Assembly (NCBI GenBank): GCA_025200525.1 | Contig: CM045758.1 | Location: forward strand, 169,460,101-169,524,100 | Origin: Camellia lanceoleosa | Lineage: Eukaryota; Streptophyta; Magnoliopsida; Ericales; Theaceae | Direction: 5' to 3' | Length of the DNA: 64,000 nucleotides | In this document: one piece after another, positions 1-12,294 of the stretch | How positions within the stretch are numbered: the stretch's first letter is position 1 | Layout: every line of letters begins with the position of its first letter | Made by a program: the position numbers and the translations under genes | The notes under the pieces: generated by a model | Told to the model about the DNA's origin: nothing | What the model saw: the letters and a program-made list of their open reading frames with translations, nothing else | The model's database searches: none

Positions 1-2
1 CC

Positions 3-539
3 GTTAAATACATAGATATATGCAGCAACACAAGGGATTCAGTTTTGGAAATAAAGTCAAATCTTCAAACCCTTCAATCCGCTCTTCGGAGAAGAAAAAT
101 CGGTGTCGCTATCAACGATTACAAGTGCTCTAGTAAGAAGATGAAGAAGGAAGTTTCGAAATCACTCGCGGAATTGAAGAAATTCGATAGCAAATTCGAG
201 GTCTCTAATCTATCAGATTCAGATGAGAACATGTTTGCAGTGGTTAGAGAAGCGAGTTTGATCACGATTTCGATCTTCGAATCGCTCTTTTTGTTTCTTT
301 GCGCGCCATTGGGGAGGCCGAGGACTAGAAAATGGTCATTGGTTTCGAAAATGGCGAGCGGAGAAGATTTGATGTTGTATTGTTCAGAGAGAGATGGTGA
401 GGGGGAGAGTATCGAATGTGTACAGGGAAGGTTGGAGGATTTGAATGGAAGTATTGAAGGAATTGAGAGTGGGTTGGAGTGTCTTTTTAGGCATTTGATC
501 CGCACCAGAGTCTCTCTTCTCATAAATTTTAAAATTTAA
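3..539 (+). pseudogene. DUF241 family protein, copy 1 (N-terminus outside the window)
   Basis: The frame is open from base 3 to a TAA at 537-539, about 178 codons. It reads VKYIDICSNTRDSVLEIKS, then LQSALRRRK and YKCSSKKMKKEVSKSLAELK. These are hallmarks of the plant DUF241 family, whose function is poorly known; some members are linked to root or shoot signalling. Family members are usually near 280 residues, so about 100 N-terminal residues lie left of the window. No ATG is claimed because the frame enters from outside. The C-terminus is odd. Sibling copies end SLLNILSN, but this copy ends SLLINFKI because about 230 bp present in copy 2 (equivalent to about 22,515-22,740) is missing and the frame runs into downstream flank. 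It is the only copy here with a long unbroken frame, so it could be a gene, but its altered end and its decayed siblings argue for a pseudogene. Confidence 0.75.
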
Positions 540-2485
540 AGCCAAGGGTCATGGGTTTTAACGGTCTACAACTTAGGATTAGACTAACCGGTCCTAAACT
601 CTTAATATTCAAGTCCTTATGACATAAAAATATAAGCTTAGGCTTTGGGCCAGACTTGACCCATATGAACTTGGACTTTAATTTTTAAAAGTAAGTTAAT
701 TAATTAATTACAAATTAATAGAAAAAGATATTATTATTGTAATATAATATTTTGAAATAGAATTACATATTTAATGATGAAAAAAAAAACTATTTATTGA
801 AATATATTATTACATCAATACATTTATTGTTATTAATTTCATAGTTTGTGTGATACTCTTTTTTTTTTTAATTTATAATTTTTTTCTTGTTTTATTAAAG
901 AGTAATACTAGATATCATAAAAAAAATATGGGGCACTTATCAATAAGTCTCATACACAAAATTCAAAATCTATCTAATTCTAAAATAAAATACTTGCACC
1001 AATTAGTCCTACATATTTTTAATTGTTACAAAAAACTCTCTCTTTTTTTTTTTTAATTTTATTTTTTATAACTTTAAAAATGTTGTTACATCCAACGATT
1101 TCCATCAGACTCATTAAAGACTCGCCGGAATATTCAACATCACTGGGAAGTCACCGGAGCATCATCGGAAGTTTGCCTAAATGTTTTGAACATCACTGGA
1201 AAATGTCAAGAACATCATCGAAGATTCACCGGAATATTTAAAATATTGCCCAAAAAAAAGAAAGATTAAATGGAGAAATTATAGTTAAAAAACATAACAG
1301 CAACAAACAGTAATAGGAAAAAATATATATTATTTTTCAATTTTTGTCGGGTTTAAGCAAATAATCTATAATATTGATCAAACTGAAAAGTAAGGTTTGA
1401 AACTGTAAAATGTTACAATTTCAAAGAATTATTCTATTAAGCTGGAAAATATGTTATGAAATTGCAAAATTTAACAGTTCTAAAGAATGTTATGAAACTG
1501 AAAATTTTTGTAGTTTTAAAGCATGATTCATTTCAGTACCAAAAAAGCTAAAATTGCAAATTTTAATAGTTTTCACCGCCTGTAACTAAAACTTAAAAAC
1601 AACTTATTCAGAATTTGAAAATTTTCTCCATTAAAAAAAAAAAAAAGATGTGTAACAGAGAAAATGTAGAAAAATTGAGAAATCGAAAGAAAGAATAGAT
1701 ATAGAAAGAATATTGTACTCCGGTAACTATTTTTGGTTTAGATCTAGTTGAATCTTATATAGATTTACTCAAATCTGATGTAGATCTCATCTTTTTCGCC
1801 GTCAGTAATGATGAAGTCATGAGTTGATGTCGGTGGTTGGTAGTTGTCGGTGAACCCCAATCAATGGTAGTCATCGGTCACCGGTGACTATATATTAGAA
1901 AGAGAAATAGAATAAGGAATGTGTGATCATCGGTCGTCGGACATGACAAAGAGAAGGAAAAGAAAAAACAGAAAAAAATAGACAAAAAGCAAAGAGAGAG
2001 AGAGAGAGAGAGGAAAATGTATAGGACTTTTGGGTTTATTCAAAAAGTTGTTGGATTAAATAGTGTACACATATTTCAAACAAGACTTACAGGTAATTTC
2101 CCCAAAAAATATCATGAAATTTTTTTATAAAGATTATTCACTATTGGATTATACACACAATAAAATACCACACACTAATCAAATAATGAAAAAAATTTAT
2201 AAAATATTTTATGATATTTCTTTCTTATATCTAATATTATTCTTTATTAAAAAAAACCACATGTAACAAAAAGATGAGTGAGATAAAGGGAGAGAGTAAT
2301 ACAAATTTTTTTTTAGATGGGCATATGAGTTGGACTTCGAAATAACCCATTGGAACGGGCCTCACCCTCCAACTCAGGCTCATTCCATATATTTTAAGGC
2401 TGAACCTTGGCCAAGCTAAATCTTAATGAACAATTTTTAATGAACAAGTTGACTTGGATCTAATCTTCGTTTCGTCCTTCTCTTT
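540..2485. repeat. Unit-1 downstream flank of the DUF241 tandem array
   Basis: This AT-rich non-coding DNA is recognisably repeated after each DUF241 copy (22,538 on, 36,531 on, 55,136 on). Landmarks are the TTAATTAATTAATTACAAAT tract near 700, the ATTATTACATCAATACATTT stretch near 810 and the motif GAGTTGGACTTCGAAATAAC near 2,330. A segment from about 915 to 2,110 occurs in unit 3 (about 36,960-38,210, and again 39,112 on) but not in units 2 and 4. It ends in a short (AG)n run at 1,993-2,012. No convincing coding sequence was seen. The block stops at the insertion of the element at 2,486. Confidence 0.7.
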
Positions 2486-2867
2486 TGTCACGATCCAACC
2501 CGTCTCTATGAGTTTAGCGTCAGAATCGACCAAGAATCTTTGGATTACCAAGGCTTCTATGAGAACAACATATAATTAGGGACTGCGAAAACAAATAGAT
2601 AAAATAGACATAGCCCATAGAGCTGTGTTGACGTATATGAGACAATAATCTTCAAAACAAACTTACGTATATACTTGTGACGTTACAAACACACAAGTCA
2701 TACATCATCCATTTACACAAGTATAGCCAAATGGGGACTGAGCCCAAAGCACAGATAAGCAAAACAAACAAAAATATCTGCAACAAGCTTACAAAACGGG
2801 ATATCTCAAAAAGGGAACCTCCTTGGGAGGCACAGTGGTTGGCTAACCCAAGACTCCAGGTAGCAAC

Positions 2868-5800
2868 TGTGACGCCCCAAATTTAAGGACATCATAATAA
2901 GATTTAGAAACTTAAAGTCAACATTTTCCGCCCATATTACTAACATCGATTAATTTATAACCCAGAATTTAAAGTTCTTACATCATAACCTGGTCTTAGT
3001 ATATAACCGAAATGACACAAATACGAAAAAAGAAAACTAGAGAAAAAAAAACTAGAAATTTTAGGAAATGGTTCATGGAACTTGAGCACTCTTCAAGCTA
3101 ACCAAGGCTGGGTGTCGCCTTGCAAGGCCTCGGTGTTTCCTTCAGTTTCTTCGGTACCTGGCATGAAACGCCAGGGCAACGAGGATGCCAATGAGCGACG
3201 AGCTCAATGAGATACTACAACCCGAAATACCCACCCCGATAATAATGCCCACAATGAATAATGCTTAGTAACAGAATAACAGATAGTATTTAATAAGCAT
3301 ACTAGGAATGCCATCAGTTGAAATAATAACAACAGATAATAAATAAATAAAAATGACAAACAGAGACAGTTTTTCATCACAAGGAAATTGCCCACTTTTC
3401 TTTTTAAATTTTCATAGATTTAGTTTATCAGATAAGTTTAAGTAACTCCCCGCGGAGCACTTTTTCCACTCAACCGCTAAGCAATGGCCACGGGCAATTC
3501 TGACTCCCCCTTGGTCAAATATTCAAATGTTACTTACAGTAACTACCAATGATGCCCACGCACCAGGGTTACATACCCGAGTCGTGACATCACGGTCTGT
3601 CCCAAGAGAACGGTCTATGTTGTGACGCCCGCACCACCAACCTTATATCGCCTACACCGAATAAGAGTCGAAATACCTTCCCGTGCCATGTTAGGGTTCG
3701 CAACTCACTTGCGCAAAATTCTAAACCGGGCTCACCCCATCACTTTTAAAAGTAATGTATCATTGGTTAAATTCTGTGTCTCTTTACTCGTTGAGATATT
3801 CACAATAATTCAAAATTTAATTACTAAAAATGTTATACCAACTCATTAAAATCCGAACATAAAATATTACACGTGTCACCCAATAATAAACAATGATACA
3901 AATTTGAAATAAACAATTTATTTAAACCATGGTATGAAATAATATTTTAGTTACCCAAAAAAAAATTTATAATTACACACATGCATGGACTTTTAAACTA
4001 GCAAAATATTAAATAAACCATAATACACCCATACATGGATTACTAATTTACAATATTTGATGAATTAGGCCAACACAATAACAATTTTTTTTTTTAATCC
4101 AAATAAATAATTGAAGTAATGATCTTAAATCTGTCCAGGAATTTTCAGGTTATACCTTAGGCAATAAAAGTTATAAATAAATTATTTCTACAGTTCTAAA
4201 ATTCGTGAAAATGTACAGAATATTCAATAAATATGTTTAGGTCATTTTTCAGAAAGAATTTCCCAAAAATAAGTTATAAATAACAATTGAAGAGATAGTT
4301 TTTGATTTCTCCTTAATCTGTCAAAATTTTCAGAATGTATATCTTGCGAATACAATTATAAATACAACTCTAAAATTCATATAAATCTACAGAATACTCA
4401 ATAAACATGTTATGGTCATTTTTCAGAAATAATTTTCCAAAAATAAATTATAAATAATTCTTAAAAATTCCAAGAGTGTTTATGACACAGATTTATCACA
4501 TTTTCTTAAATTAATTCCACACTTAAATTCATAAATCAATTCCATGATTTAAAAATTTATTATGAAACTAGACTTCTCAAATTTCATTTTTTGCTTAGAA
4601 ATTATCATATTTGGCTTAGTAAAGAATTTTAAATAAATTTTCAAATACATAGTAAAATCTGTCTCACAGTTTCAGATTTAGTTAAAATTTTGTATAAATT
4701 CGTAGGAAGCTCAAAAATTATTGCCAAAAATTTCTGGATAAACTAGACATCATTATCAACAACTTTATAGAAGAAATCATCTCGAAATTTTGAGAATAAA
4801 ATTATCTAAAAATTCGGGTAAACATGCTGGCAAATTCAAAACAGATTATTCTCAACACAGTTTCAGATTTAGTTAAAAATTTGTATAAATTCGTAAAAAG
4901 CTCAAAAATTGTTGAAAACTTTTTTGGATGAACTAGACATAATTTTAAACAACTTTGTAGAAGAAATCTTCTTCAAATTTTTAGTATAAAATTGTCTAAA
5001 AATTCGTACAAATTGCCTGGTAGATTCAAGGACCAAATAAATTCTTCAATTCACTCTATAATGGTATGAAATACACATGCACGCCTATTTTTGCATTAAT
5101 ACCATGATTTTTTTTTTTGACTATCAGTATCTTCAAATATTTGATATACACATTACAAAGTTTACATACATATATATAAAAATTTCTATCTATAAATTAG
5201 TCAAAAATCTGAAGATTTCAACCAAAAAAAAAAAAAAAAAAGAGAGGATTGAGAGGGTTTTCTTACTTAATGGGGTGATGAACTGGTAGGAAAGATTATA
5301 AGCTTGTTGACCTTCTACTCTTCTTCTTCCTATTTTGACTAAACTTTGCTCAAAGATTTTTTTTTTTTTTTTTTAACTCTTCTCCGATCAATTGACAAGA
5401 ATGATGCAAACCACATATGTATATATAGAAGGTCATCATCTGAGGCTTTCACATACTCTCTCTCTCCTTTCATTATTTTATTTAGCCACTTTCTCTTCAT
5501 TTCAAGGAGTCTGATGGGTTGAGGTTCCTATATTAACATGCAAACAAGCATGTGGAAAGTTGCTCTGCAAAGGTTAAATTTTGATTCTTTTTTTTTTTTT
5601 TTTTTGGTTGTGTATAGGTTTCTTAAAATTGGTACACTAAGATTTTTAACTAAGGTATTTAGTAAGAATAATTATCATATTGAATCCTAATTAAAATAAT
5701 TTATAAACAACAAATTTTGAACACCCACAAAATTATTATTCTTAATAATGTCTTTGTTAGTTATTGAATTAGGTCAATTTAAAACTAACTTTTACACTAA

Positions 5801-5899
5801 TATACAATTCAGATAGACTGTAGATAAAATTAATTAATTAATTAATTAATTTATTTATTTATTTTCTTTTTAGAATAAATAAAATGTGGGGTTTTCACA
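2868..5899. mobile_element. LTR-like element B nested in element A
   Basis: The ends TGTGACGCCCC and GGGGTTTTCACA form an imperfect terminal inverted repeat and fit TG/CA LTR ends. The flanking 5-bp duplication is GCAAC (2,863-2,867 and 5,900-5,904). The 3,032-bp body is very AT-rich and has no recognisable protein. The only structure seen is a set of internal tandem duplications between about 4,130 and 5,035. It is probably a long solo LTR of a different family from A and C. Its orientation cannot be fixed. Confidence 0.7.
4128..5035. repeat. Internal tandem duplications of about 175-190 bp in element B
   Basis: Two pairs are visible. TACAGAATATTCAATAAATA near 4,212 recurs with small changes near 4,390, a period of about 175 bp. 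CACAGTTTCAGATTTAGTTA at 4,665 recurs at 4,856, a period of 191 bp. The copies are diverged, so the duplications are old. Confidence 0.65.
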
Positions 5900-6190
5900 G
5901 CAACTTAGGCTTGGTTACACGCCTACTCACCTACATACATAATATAAATAGTGAGCGGAAGCCTAGTGATTAATAACAAGGTAAAGGATTTTAATGAGTC
6001 ATGTCTATCACAGAGTAAAAAATCAGAGTTTATATCAGAAACAGATTCTTTTCATAAACAGATTTACATTCTTTCCAGAACCACCAACAAGTATTTGTGG
6101 TACATCTATTTAGCTATCATGACATATCACATTTTGCATAGTCTGTACCGACAACCATAAGGGTTCATATCTTGCGCGCAAGTAGCCATT

Positions 6191-6362
6191 GTATTATTAC
6201 CTCTAGGTGAGGGTCACGTGAATATAGACCTCGGTATTGTTACCCCTAGGCAAGGGCCGCGTGAATATAAACCATGGTATTGTTACCCCTGGGTGAGGGC
6301 CACATGCATATTGGCCACGGTATTGTTACCTCTAGGCGAGGGCCATGTGAACTAAGGATGCC
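6191..6362. repeat. Four-copy 43-bp tandem repeat
   Basis: GTATTGTTACC plus a variable CTAGGYGAGGGCC core starts at 6,191, 6,234, 6,277 and 6,320, an exact 43-bp period. The repeats belong to element A. Element C inserted directly after the fourth copy. Confidence 0.85.
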
Positions 6363-8793
6363 TGTGACAACCTTTACCACTATTTACTGATAACACCTCT
6401 AATTAGTGCTAATCTATGATTAAGCATGTTAATTGACTAATTGACTGAAATTTTGAATTGATTGATTGAGTGTATTAGTTTAAATGCATGTCTATCTGTT
6501 TGACTGCTAAATTATCTGTTCATGTATTATGTTTAAACTGCAAATTGAAGGCCTTATCGGCGGCCGAATCTGAAATTGATTAGTGTTTTATGCTAATTAG
6601 AATTTATGTGAATTTATGTTATGATTAAATTAAATTAATTAATGATAAATTACAAAGTTGGACTTATCTACAAATTTGCCATCTAGTGGATTAATCTAGG
6701 CCAAACCTCTCTCCACTTCATATACTTTTGATACAACATTTCTTCAGCCATTTGAGAGCAAAACCGTTTAAGAGAGAGAGAGATAGAGAAGTGTAGGAGG
6801 AACTTGTTTTCGTTAAAAATTGGCTTGGAGGCTTAGGAGATTGAAGGATTCCTTGCATGCTGAGCTTCTACATTTGAAATTGGAGACTTAAGATAGAGAA
6901 TTTACCTTCTTGTTCATATTTTGGGTTGGTTCTTGCATGGTTTAGAGGATTGTTGGAGTTAGAGCCAAGTTATGGCTTAAAGTGTTGAATTGAAGCTTGT
7001 ATCTTCCATGTATGTACATGTTGTAGAGTTTTGAAGTTGTTTTTATGAAAACTCCCACATGCATGTTCATATTATGGTTCTAGTCCATGAATTCCTCATG
7101 TTTTTGAAAGAATTGACCCATTTGATCATGTATTTGAAGCTTTGAATTTCGTTGAACACATGCATGTTACATACACTTTGTGTTCTTGAAATTTATTTGA
7201 AAATTGTATTTAATTGAACTACCTTTGGGCTTTGATTTCTCAAATTGATCTTTGAAACATGTAATATTATGGGTTTTGAAGTGTTTTCCAGAAAATTAAC
7301 CAAAGAGGATCGAAATTTATGCTTTAAAGTTGAGTTTTGAGCTTGAGGTTCAAATCTGGAAATTCCAGATTTTGGACTCATGCTCGAGCGGGAAACTCCA
7401 CGCTCGAGCGTACACACTGAGTTCATGCAGTTCGCTCAAGTGAAGAAAGTGACGCTCGAGCGGGAAATATGTGTATCCAGTACTTTGCATGTGTTTGCAG
7501 TTCGCTCGAGCGAGGGAATGCACGCTCGAGTGAGGACTTGTGTCTCATGCTCGAGCGGGGGTTGAGCGCCCGTCGAGCATGAATTTCATGCATCTAGTAC
7601 TTTTGCCATGTTTTGCAGTCCACTCGAGTGGGTAAAGTAACGCTTGAGCGGGGATCCTTTGTCAGCATGTCTGCTTGAGCGTAGAAAGCCACGCTCGAGT
7701 GTGGACCCTTGTTTCAGCAAATTTTGAAAAGTGTTTAAAAGTGCATCTTTGCATCCTCTATCCATCCTAGGCATTCCTAAGGCTTGTTTAAGCCATCTTA
7801 AGGAGGTTATTGATGTAGAACCACACCACGGCAAATTAGGGATTAAGTTATTATTTTCCAACTGTGTAGCTTAGTGTGTGTTCATTCTGTAACTGTATAG
7901 GGTTGGCATCCGAGGACGCTCTAGCTGCTTATAGCCCAATGCTCTGTGAGTAACAATGTTGTAAAAATATGTTTAATCATGAATATTTTCTGAATGAACA
8001 ACTATACTGCTCTCTGAAATGATATTTCTTACGAAATGAATGTTTGTCCTATTTGTGAACTGTATTTGTGGCATCCATAGCAATTTACTGTTATTGTACT
8101 GTACTGCTACTGTCACAAAGATCTCTGTCGGTTCCTATGTTTGGAACCACTACTGTTTACTAATATGATGGCCATCAACTGATTGTTCGGTCTGTTAAGA
8201 CCTACTGTACTGTTTTGCTATTAGATGTACCACATATGACTATTATAGTTTCTGAATGACTGTTGTGGCATGAAATATGAGCCACAGACTGAATGACTGA
8301 TATACTGATAAATGACTGTTTCCAATACTGAAAGGACATTCATTCTTAACTTCTTTACGCATATGTTATTCACTGGGCTTTAGCTCACTGCTCATATCTA
8401 TATGTAGGGGTACAGGCACCGAACCGTTGCTAGGAACGTCAGGCTAAGCTCCCATTTTGTCAGAGCCAACCACTGTGCCTCATTGAGAGGTTCCAAGTCC
8501 TTCAAACTAGGGCTTTTTGGGGTGTTCTAGATTTTCCCCTTTTTTTGTATCTATTTTGTAACACTGTATAGACTGAATGATATTTGTACACATTGTTTCT
8601 GTTCTGAATGTGAACATGTTATGGAAAGTCTTTTTGTATACAGACTGTCACAGCTCATTGGACATCTTTTAATTACTGTTTTGGCTTCCACCAGTCCCTG
8701 TACTCTGTATTACTGTTAAGCAGGCCTTCGGTAATCTCGGATTACTGGCCAGTTACGGTGCTAAACCCATGGGGGTGGGTTTGGGTCGTGACA
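6363..8793 (+). mobile_element. Solo LTR, element C, nested in element A
   Basis: This 2,431-bp sequence begins TGTGACAACC and ends GGGTTTGGGTCGTGACA. The 5-bp duplication ATGCC lies on both sides (6,358-6,362 and 8,794-8,798). It belongs to the same family as element A but lies in the opposite orientation, so one member inserted into another. There is no internal gag/pol region and no second LTR, as expected of a solo LTR. A GA-rich stretch (about 6,770-6,790), the CTCGAG palindrome cluster (7,380-7,715) and the 3' motif CCAACCACTGTGCCTC (8,466) are shared with the other family members in the window. Confidence 0.85.
7380..7715. repeat. Cluster of CGCTCGAGCG palindromes in element C
   Basis: About twelve exact or near copies of the 10-bp palindrome CGCTCGAGCG lie within about 340 bp, including near 7,383, 7,401, 7,452, 7,502, 7,521, 7,549, 7,641 and 7,691. 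Variants such as CACTCGAGTG keep the symmetry. The block is GC-richer than its surroundings. Confidence 0.85.
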
Positions 8794-9194
8794 ATGCCAC
8801 AAATACATTTCAGAAAAATGGACATTCATTCATGATTCACCAATACCATTCCAAATAGAAGTTTAGAAAACAAATCTTATTACATCATACAGAAAATAAA
8901 TAAAGTTGAACATAGATTTACTAAGTTATTACTCACAATTAATAGATGGCTTCAAGGCAAATAGACAAAATGGAAAATCAGACGTCTTATGGCGCGTGAC
9001 CTACACAATTACAGAACGAATACGCACTGAATTACACACCTGAAAACATTAACTTAATTCTTTTTTTATCTTGGTGTGTTTCTACTTTTTATCCTCATTA
9101 TGGTGTCTTAATCTTGGTCTAGGAATGCCTAGGATGCAATGAGGATGCTAAAATGCACTTGAAAACACTTAACAAGAATTACTGAAAACAGGGG

Positions 9195-9510
9195 TCTCGC
9201 TCTAGCGTAACTTTCTTCGCTCGAGCAGGCCTGCAAAATGTGAGTGGTCGCTCGAGCACACATTCCTTCGCTCAAGCGGTCTGTAATCTTTGCAAAAATG
9301 CTGGTTGCCTGATTTTTTCGTTCGATACTCGCTCGAGCATGAGACTCATGCCCTCGATCGAGCGCAACTTTTGTTACTCGAGCAGTCTGTAAAACACGCA
9401 AACTTCTAAGAGCATGCATTTTACGCTCTAGTGGACGTTTGGTCGCTTGAGCGAAAGTGCAAAAATAAAGGTGGTCGCTCGAGCGCAGGATTTGTCACTC
9501 GAGTGTGAAA
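9195..9510. repeat. Cluster of CGCTCGAGCG palindromes in element A
   Basis: This is the counterpart of the 7.4-7.7 kb cluster in the opposite-facing family member. About eleven copies or variants occur, including near 9,217, 9,249, 9,330, 9,444 and 9,476. Spacing and individual copies differ from element C, so the array has changed since the two copies separated. Confidence 0.8.
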
Positions 9511-10507
9511 GTAGAATTCTAGAATTTCTAGAATTGCTTCTAGGCTTCAAATTCAACCCCAAGCTGTAAATTATGGTTTCTTGGGCCAAAAACTTAAGGA
9601 AACTCTTGTAAACTTGCAAAACATCATGAGGTAAGAATCATTACTCAAAATCAAGGCCCAAAAGCAAGTGGATTCTTCAAATTCAACTTGAATTATGAGT
9701 ACACACACCATGCATGTATTAACTTGGGTTTAAAATTTTCAAAATATAATCAAATGAGATAAGAGAATGTAAAACATGATGAATTCCTACAGCTAAGCTC
9801 AATTTATTACATGCATGAGAGAATTTCTTACAAAACATGCTCCAAATGCAATGAAATGTACATGCATGTACGAATTGATCTTCCTTTCCACTTCTTAATC
9901 TTAATTCTTGTATCTCTTAGCTTAATTCTCTTGAATTCATGTATGAACCAATTCAACTACAAAACTAAAGGTTTGATTTATTACCTTAGGTGTTCAATTG
10001 GGTCTAAGATGCTTAATTTTTTAAGCTAGGAGGTCAAATTTCCAAAGTTCCTTCCAAATGCTAGCTTCATTCCCTTGAGTTTAAACTTCTCTTCACTCCC
10101 TCTCTTCTCCCTCACGTTTTTGTCTAAAAAATGATGAAGAAAATATGAGTCTAGGTGGTGTGGAGGCCTTATATTGGCTCAATGAATGAAGCTTAATTAG
10201 TTTGAGTCAAAGATAACTAAGTGGGATTATTTTATTCTGCTTTATTCATTTCGAATCGAATTTCAATTGAACCTACCATAAAATTCTAAAAATTCTAACT
10301 AACATGTATACCAAGTCAATTTCTAGATAAGGCCTTCAATTTGCAAACCGAGACAGAAACGGAAACAAATATTTCTACACTAAACAGATGTAAACACAAA
10401 TAAGGCAATACATACATGCAATTTAATTTGGAATTTCTCTTAATCACTGATTAAGCTTATTTAACCACGAATTGACGTAAATTAGAGTTCAGGGTTGTTA
10501 CATCTTT

Positions 10508-11136
10508 GTTCAACTTAGACTCAATATACTTCTTCTTTAGTAATTGACAATAATAGACTAAAAAGAGAATGACATGCCTGAGACATACCTAAGAATGGCT
10601 AGAAAAAAGATGTCGTAACTGAGATGAGAAGAATGAGAGTTTTTTTTGAATTGATTTTATATTAAAGTTATTATTTGGGTATACCATAAAATTAAAATAT
10701 TATATATTCAAGGGTAATTTATGGAAATTAATAGGTGTATAGAGGATAAATTATATATTTAAATAATTTAATAGGAGTATTGAGAAATTGGACATACTAA
10801 TTGATTTTTTGGGTGTAAATAGAAACACCCTGCCCCACCAAATTTGTTAATTCTATATTATATTAAAACTTGAAATAGGCTTAATTTTTTTTTATTGCTT
10901 GAGGCTCAGTTTAAGATGCCCAAAAAAAATTATGTTGGACCCAATAAATATATAAGTATTGTTAGGCTTAATTAAAAATTTATATATTCAATCCAAACAA
11001 ATTAAAAAATATATAAATATATATTATATAATTAGTCCAAATAGAGGCTCTTGTCAACAACCCACCACCTTACCAGAACAAAAACTTCTTTTCTTTTTTT
11101 TCTTCTTCTTCTTCTTCTTCTTCTTCTTCTTCTCTT

Positions 11137-11173
<37 letters not shown>

Positions 11174-12290
11174 CATATTTTAATAGAATAAATAATTTTA
11201 TCTTAATTTTTTTGCCTTCTCTCCTTATCATATTTTAATTGAATAATTTTATCGTAATTTCTTCATCTTAATTTTGTTTGTCATAATTGTTTTGCCCTCT
11301 CAACTATCATAGTTCAAGTGAATAATTTTTCCTCTAGTTTTGTTTGTCCTAATTTCCAATAATTTGTGTTTTGCTATTGGATAGTCAATGAATTGTGATT
11401 TATATGGATTATGATTGTGTTATCAGATATCAGTGTATAATGTTAGTTGTGTTAAATATTGCTAAATTATAAAACAACAAAGTCATATTTTATCTTTTTT
11501 TAATCTTTGTATTGATTTTTCCATATCTTAATATATAAAAGTAAATTTTAATTTGTAATTTTAATGATTATAAGCGTAAGGAAACTTTTTGGGGCTACTA
11601 ACCATTAAAAAAATAAAAATTAACATATATCAAGCCACATATAAATCAAATTGTGATTTATTTATTTATTTTTGGGGCAGATGTTAAACATTTTCCTTAA
11701 TTATATAATCTCTTCCATGTTGATTTCTTTGGATGCTCTTTTATTCCAATTTCATCAATTTTCCATTCAACTCCTAAAATACCTACAAAATATAAAAATA
11801 AATAAAATAAGGCCAAATTAAATATAAAATAGGTCTAATAAAATATAATTTAAGGATACAAAATATGCACAATAATAGAGGCCATTAAATTTTTTCGTTA
11901 CACTATTAGTCTAAGGGATTGTTTGTGATGATCTAAATAAGTGTATTTTTTAAAATTTCTACAAAATGATGTGCAAAAAACTAGGGAAGTGATATCACCC
12001 AATAAGTACACTTATTTAGGAGATGCCATACGAACTCTAAATTATTAGAATAGTTAGTAATTAGACCATCTCTAACCCAAACTCAAATCTTTCATCAAAT
12101 TTAAATTTGATGAAAATTTGGTGAAAACGGTATTCTAACTGTTTCACCAAATTGGTGTTAAATGAAGGGAACCCTACTTTTTTTTAATCAAATTAAGGAA
12201 ACGTTTAACCTTTCATTAAATCTTGCAAGTGAACATTAGTGGACGACCGCATAGATAACCTGTCGATTAATCGAGTAGACGATCGAATTG
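10508..12290. repeat. Unit-1 distal flank, resumed after element A
   Basis: Non-coding AT-rich unit sequence, matched at 32,190-33,850 and 40,345-42,490. Shared landmarks include TTGATTTTATATTAAAGTTA, the hydrophobic-looking but low-complexity stretch around 11,101-11,173, and CACCAAATTGGTGTTAAATG near 12,145. I see no gene. The block ends at a 2.3-kb insertion. Confidence 0.7.
11101..11173. repeat. Compound microsatellite (TTC)n-(TC)n-(TA)n
   Basis: A TTC run passes into TC and then TA. The same compound repeat is present with different lengths at about 32,760-32,818 and 41,337-41,397, so it predates the duplication of the units. Confidence 0.9.
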
Positions 12291-12294
12291 GGAA

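Larger units (their letters stand above)
2486..10502 (-). mobile_element. Solo-LTR-like element A, minus orientation, with two nested insertions
   Basis: The element starts TGTCACGATCC and ends GGTTGTTACA, with TG/CA ends as in LTRs. It is flanked by the 5-bp duplication TCTTT (2,481-2,485 and 10,503-10,507). The empty site can be read in unit 3 near 40,340, where the flanks are continuous. Removing the nested elements at 2,868-5,899 and 6,363-8,793 leaves about 2.5 kb. That remainder matches element C (6,363-8,793) in reverse complement: both share CAAATTGAAGGCCTTATC, the CTCGAG-rich core and CCAACCACTGTGCCTC. No gag or pol is present, so a solo LTR left by recombination is the simplest reading. 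A large non-autonomous element is the alternative. Confidence 0.8.

Noticed and set aside
10959..11183. Open frame with a long Phe run and Ser-Leu repeats
   Set aside because: It is the translation of a TTC/TC/TA microsatellite.
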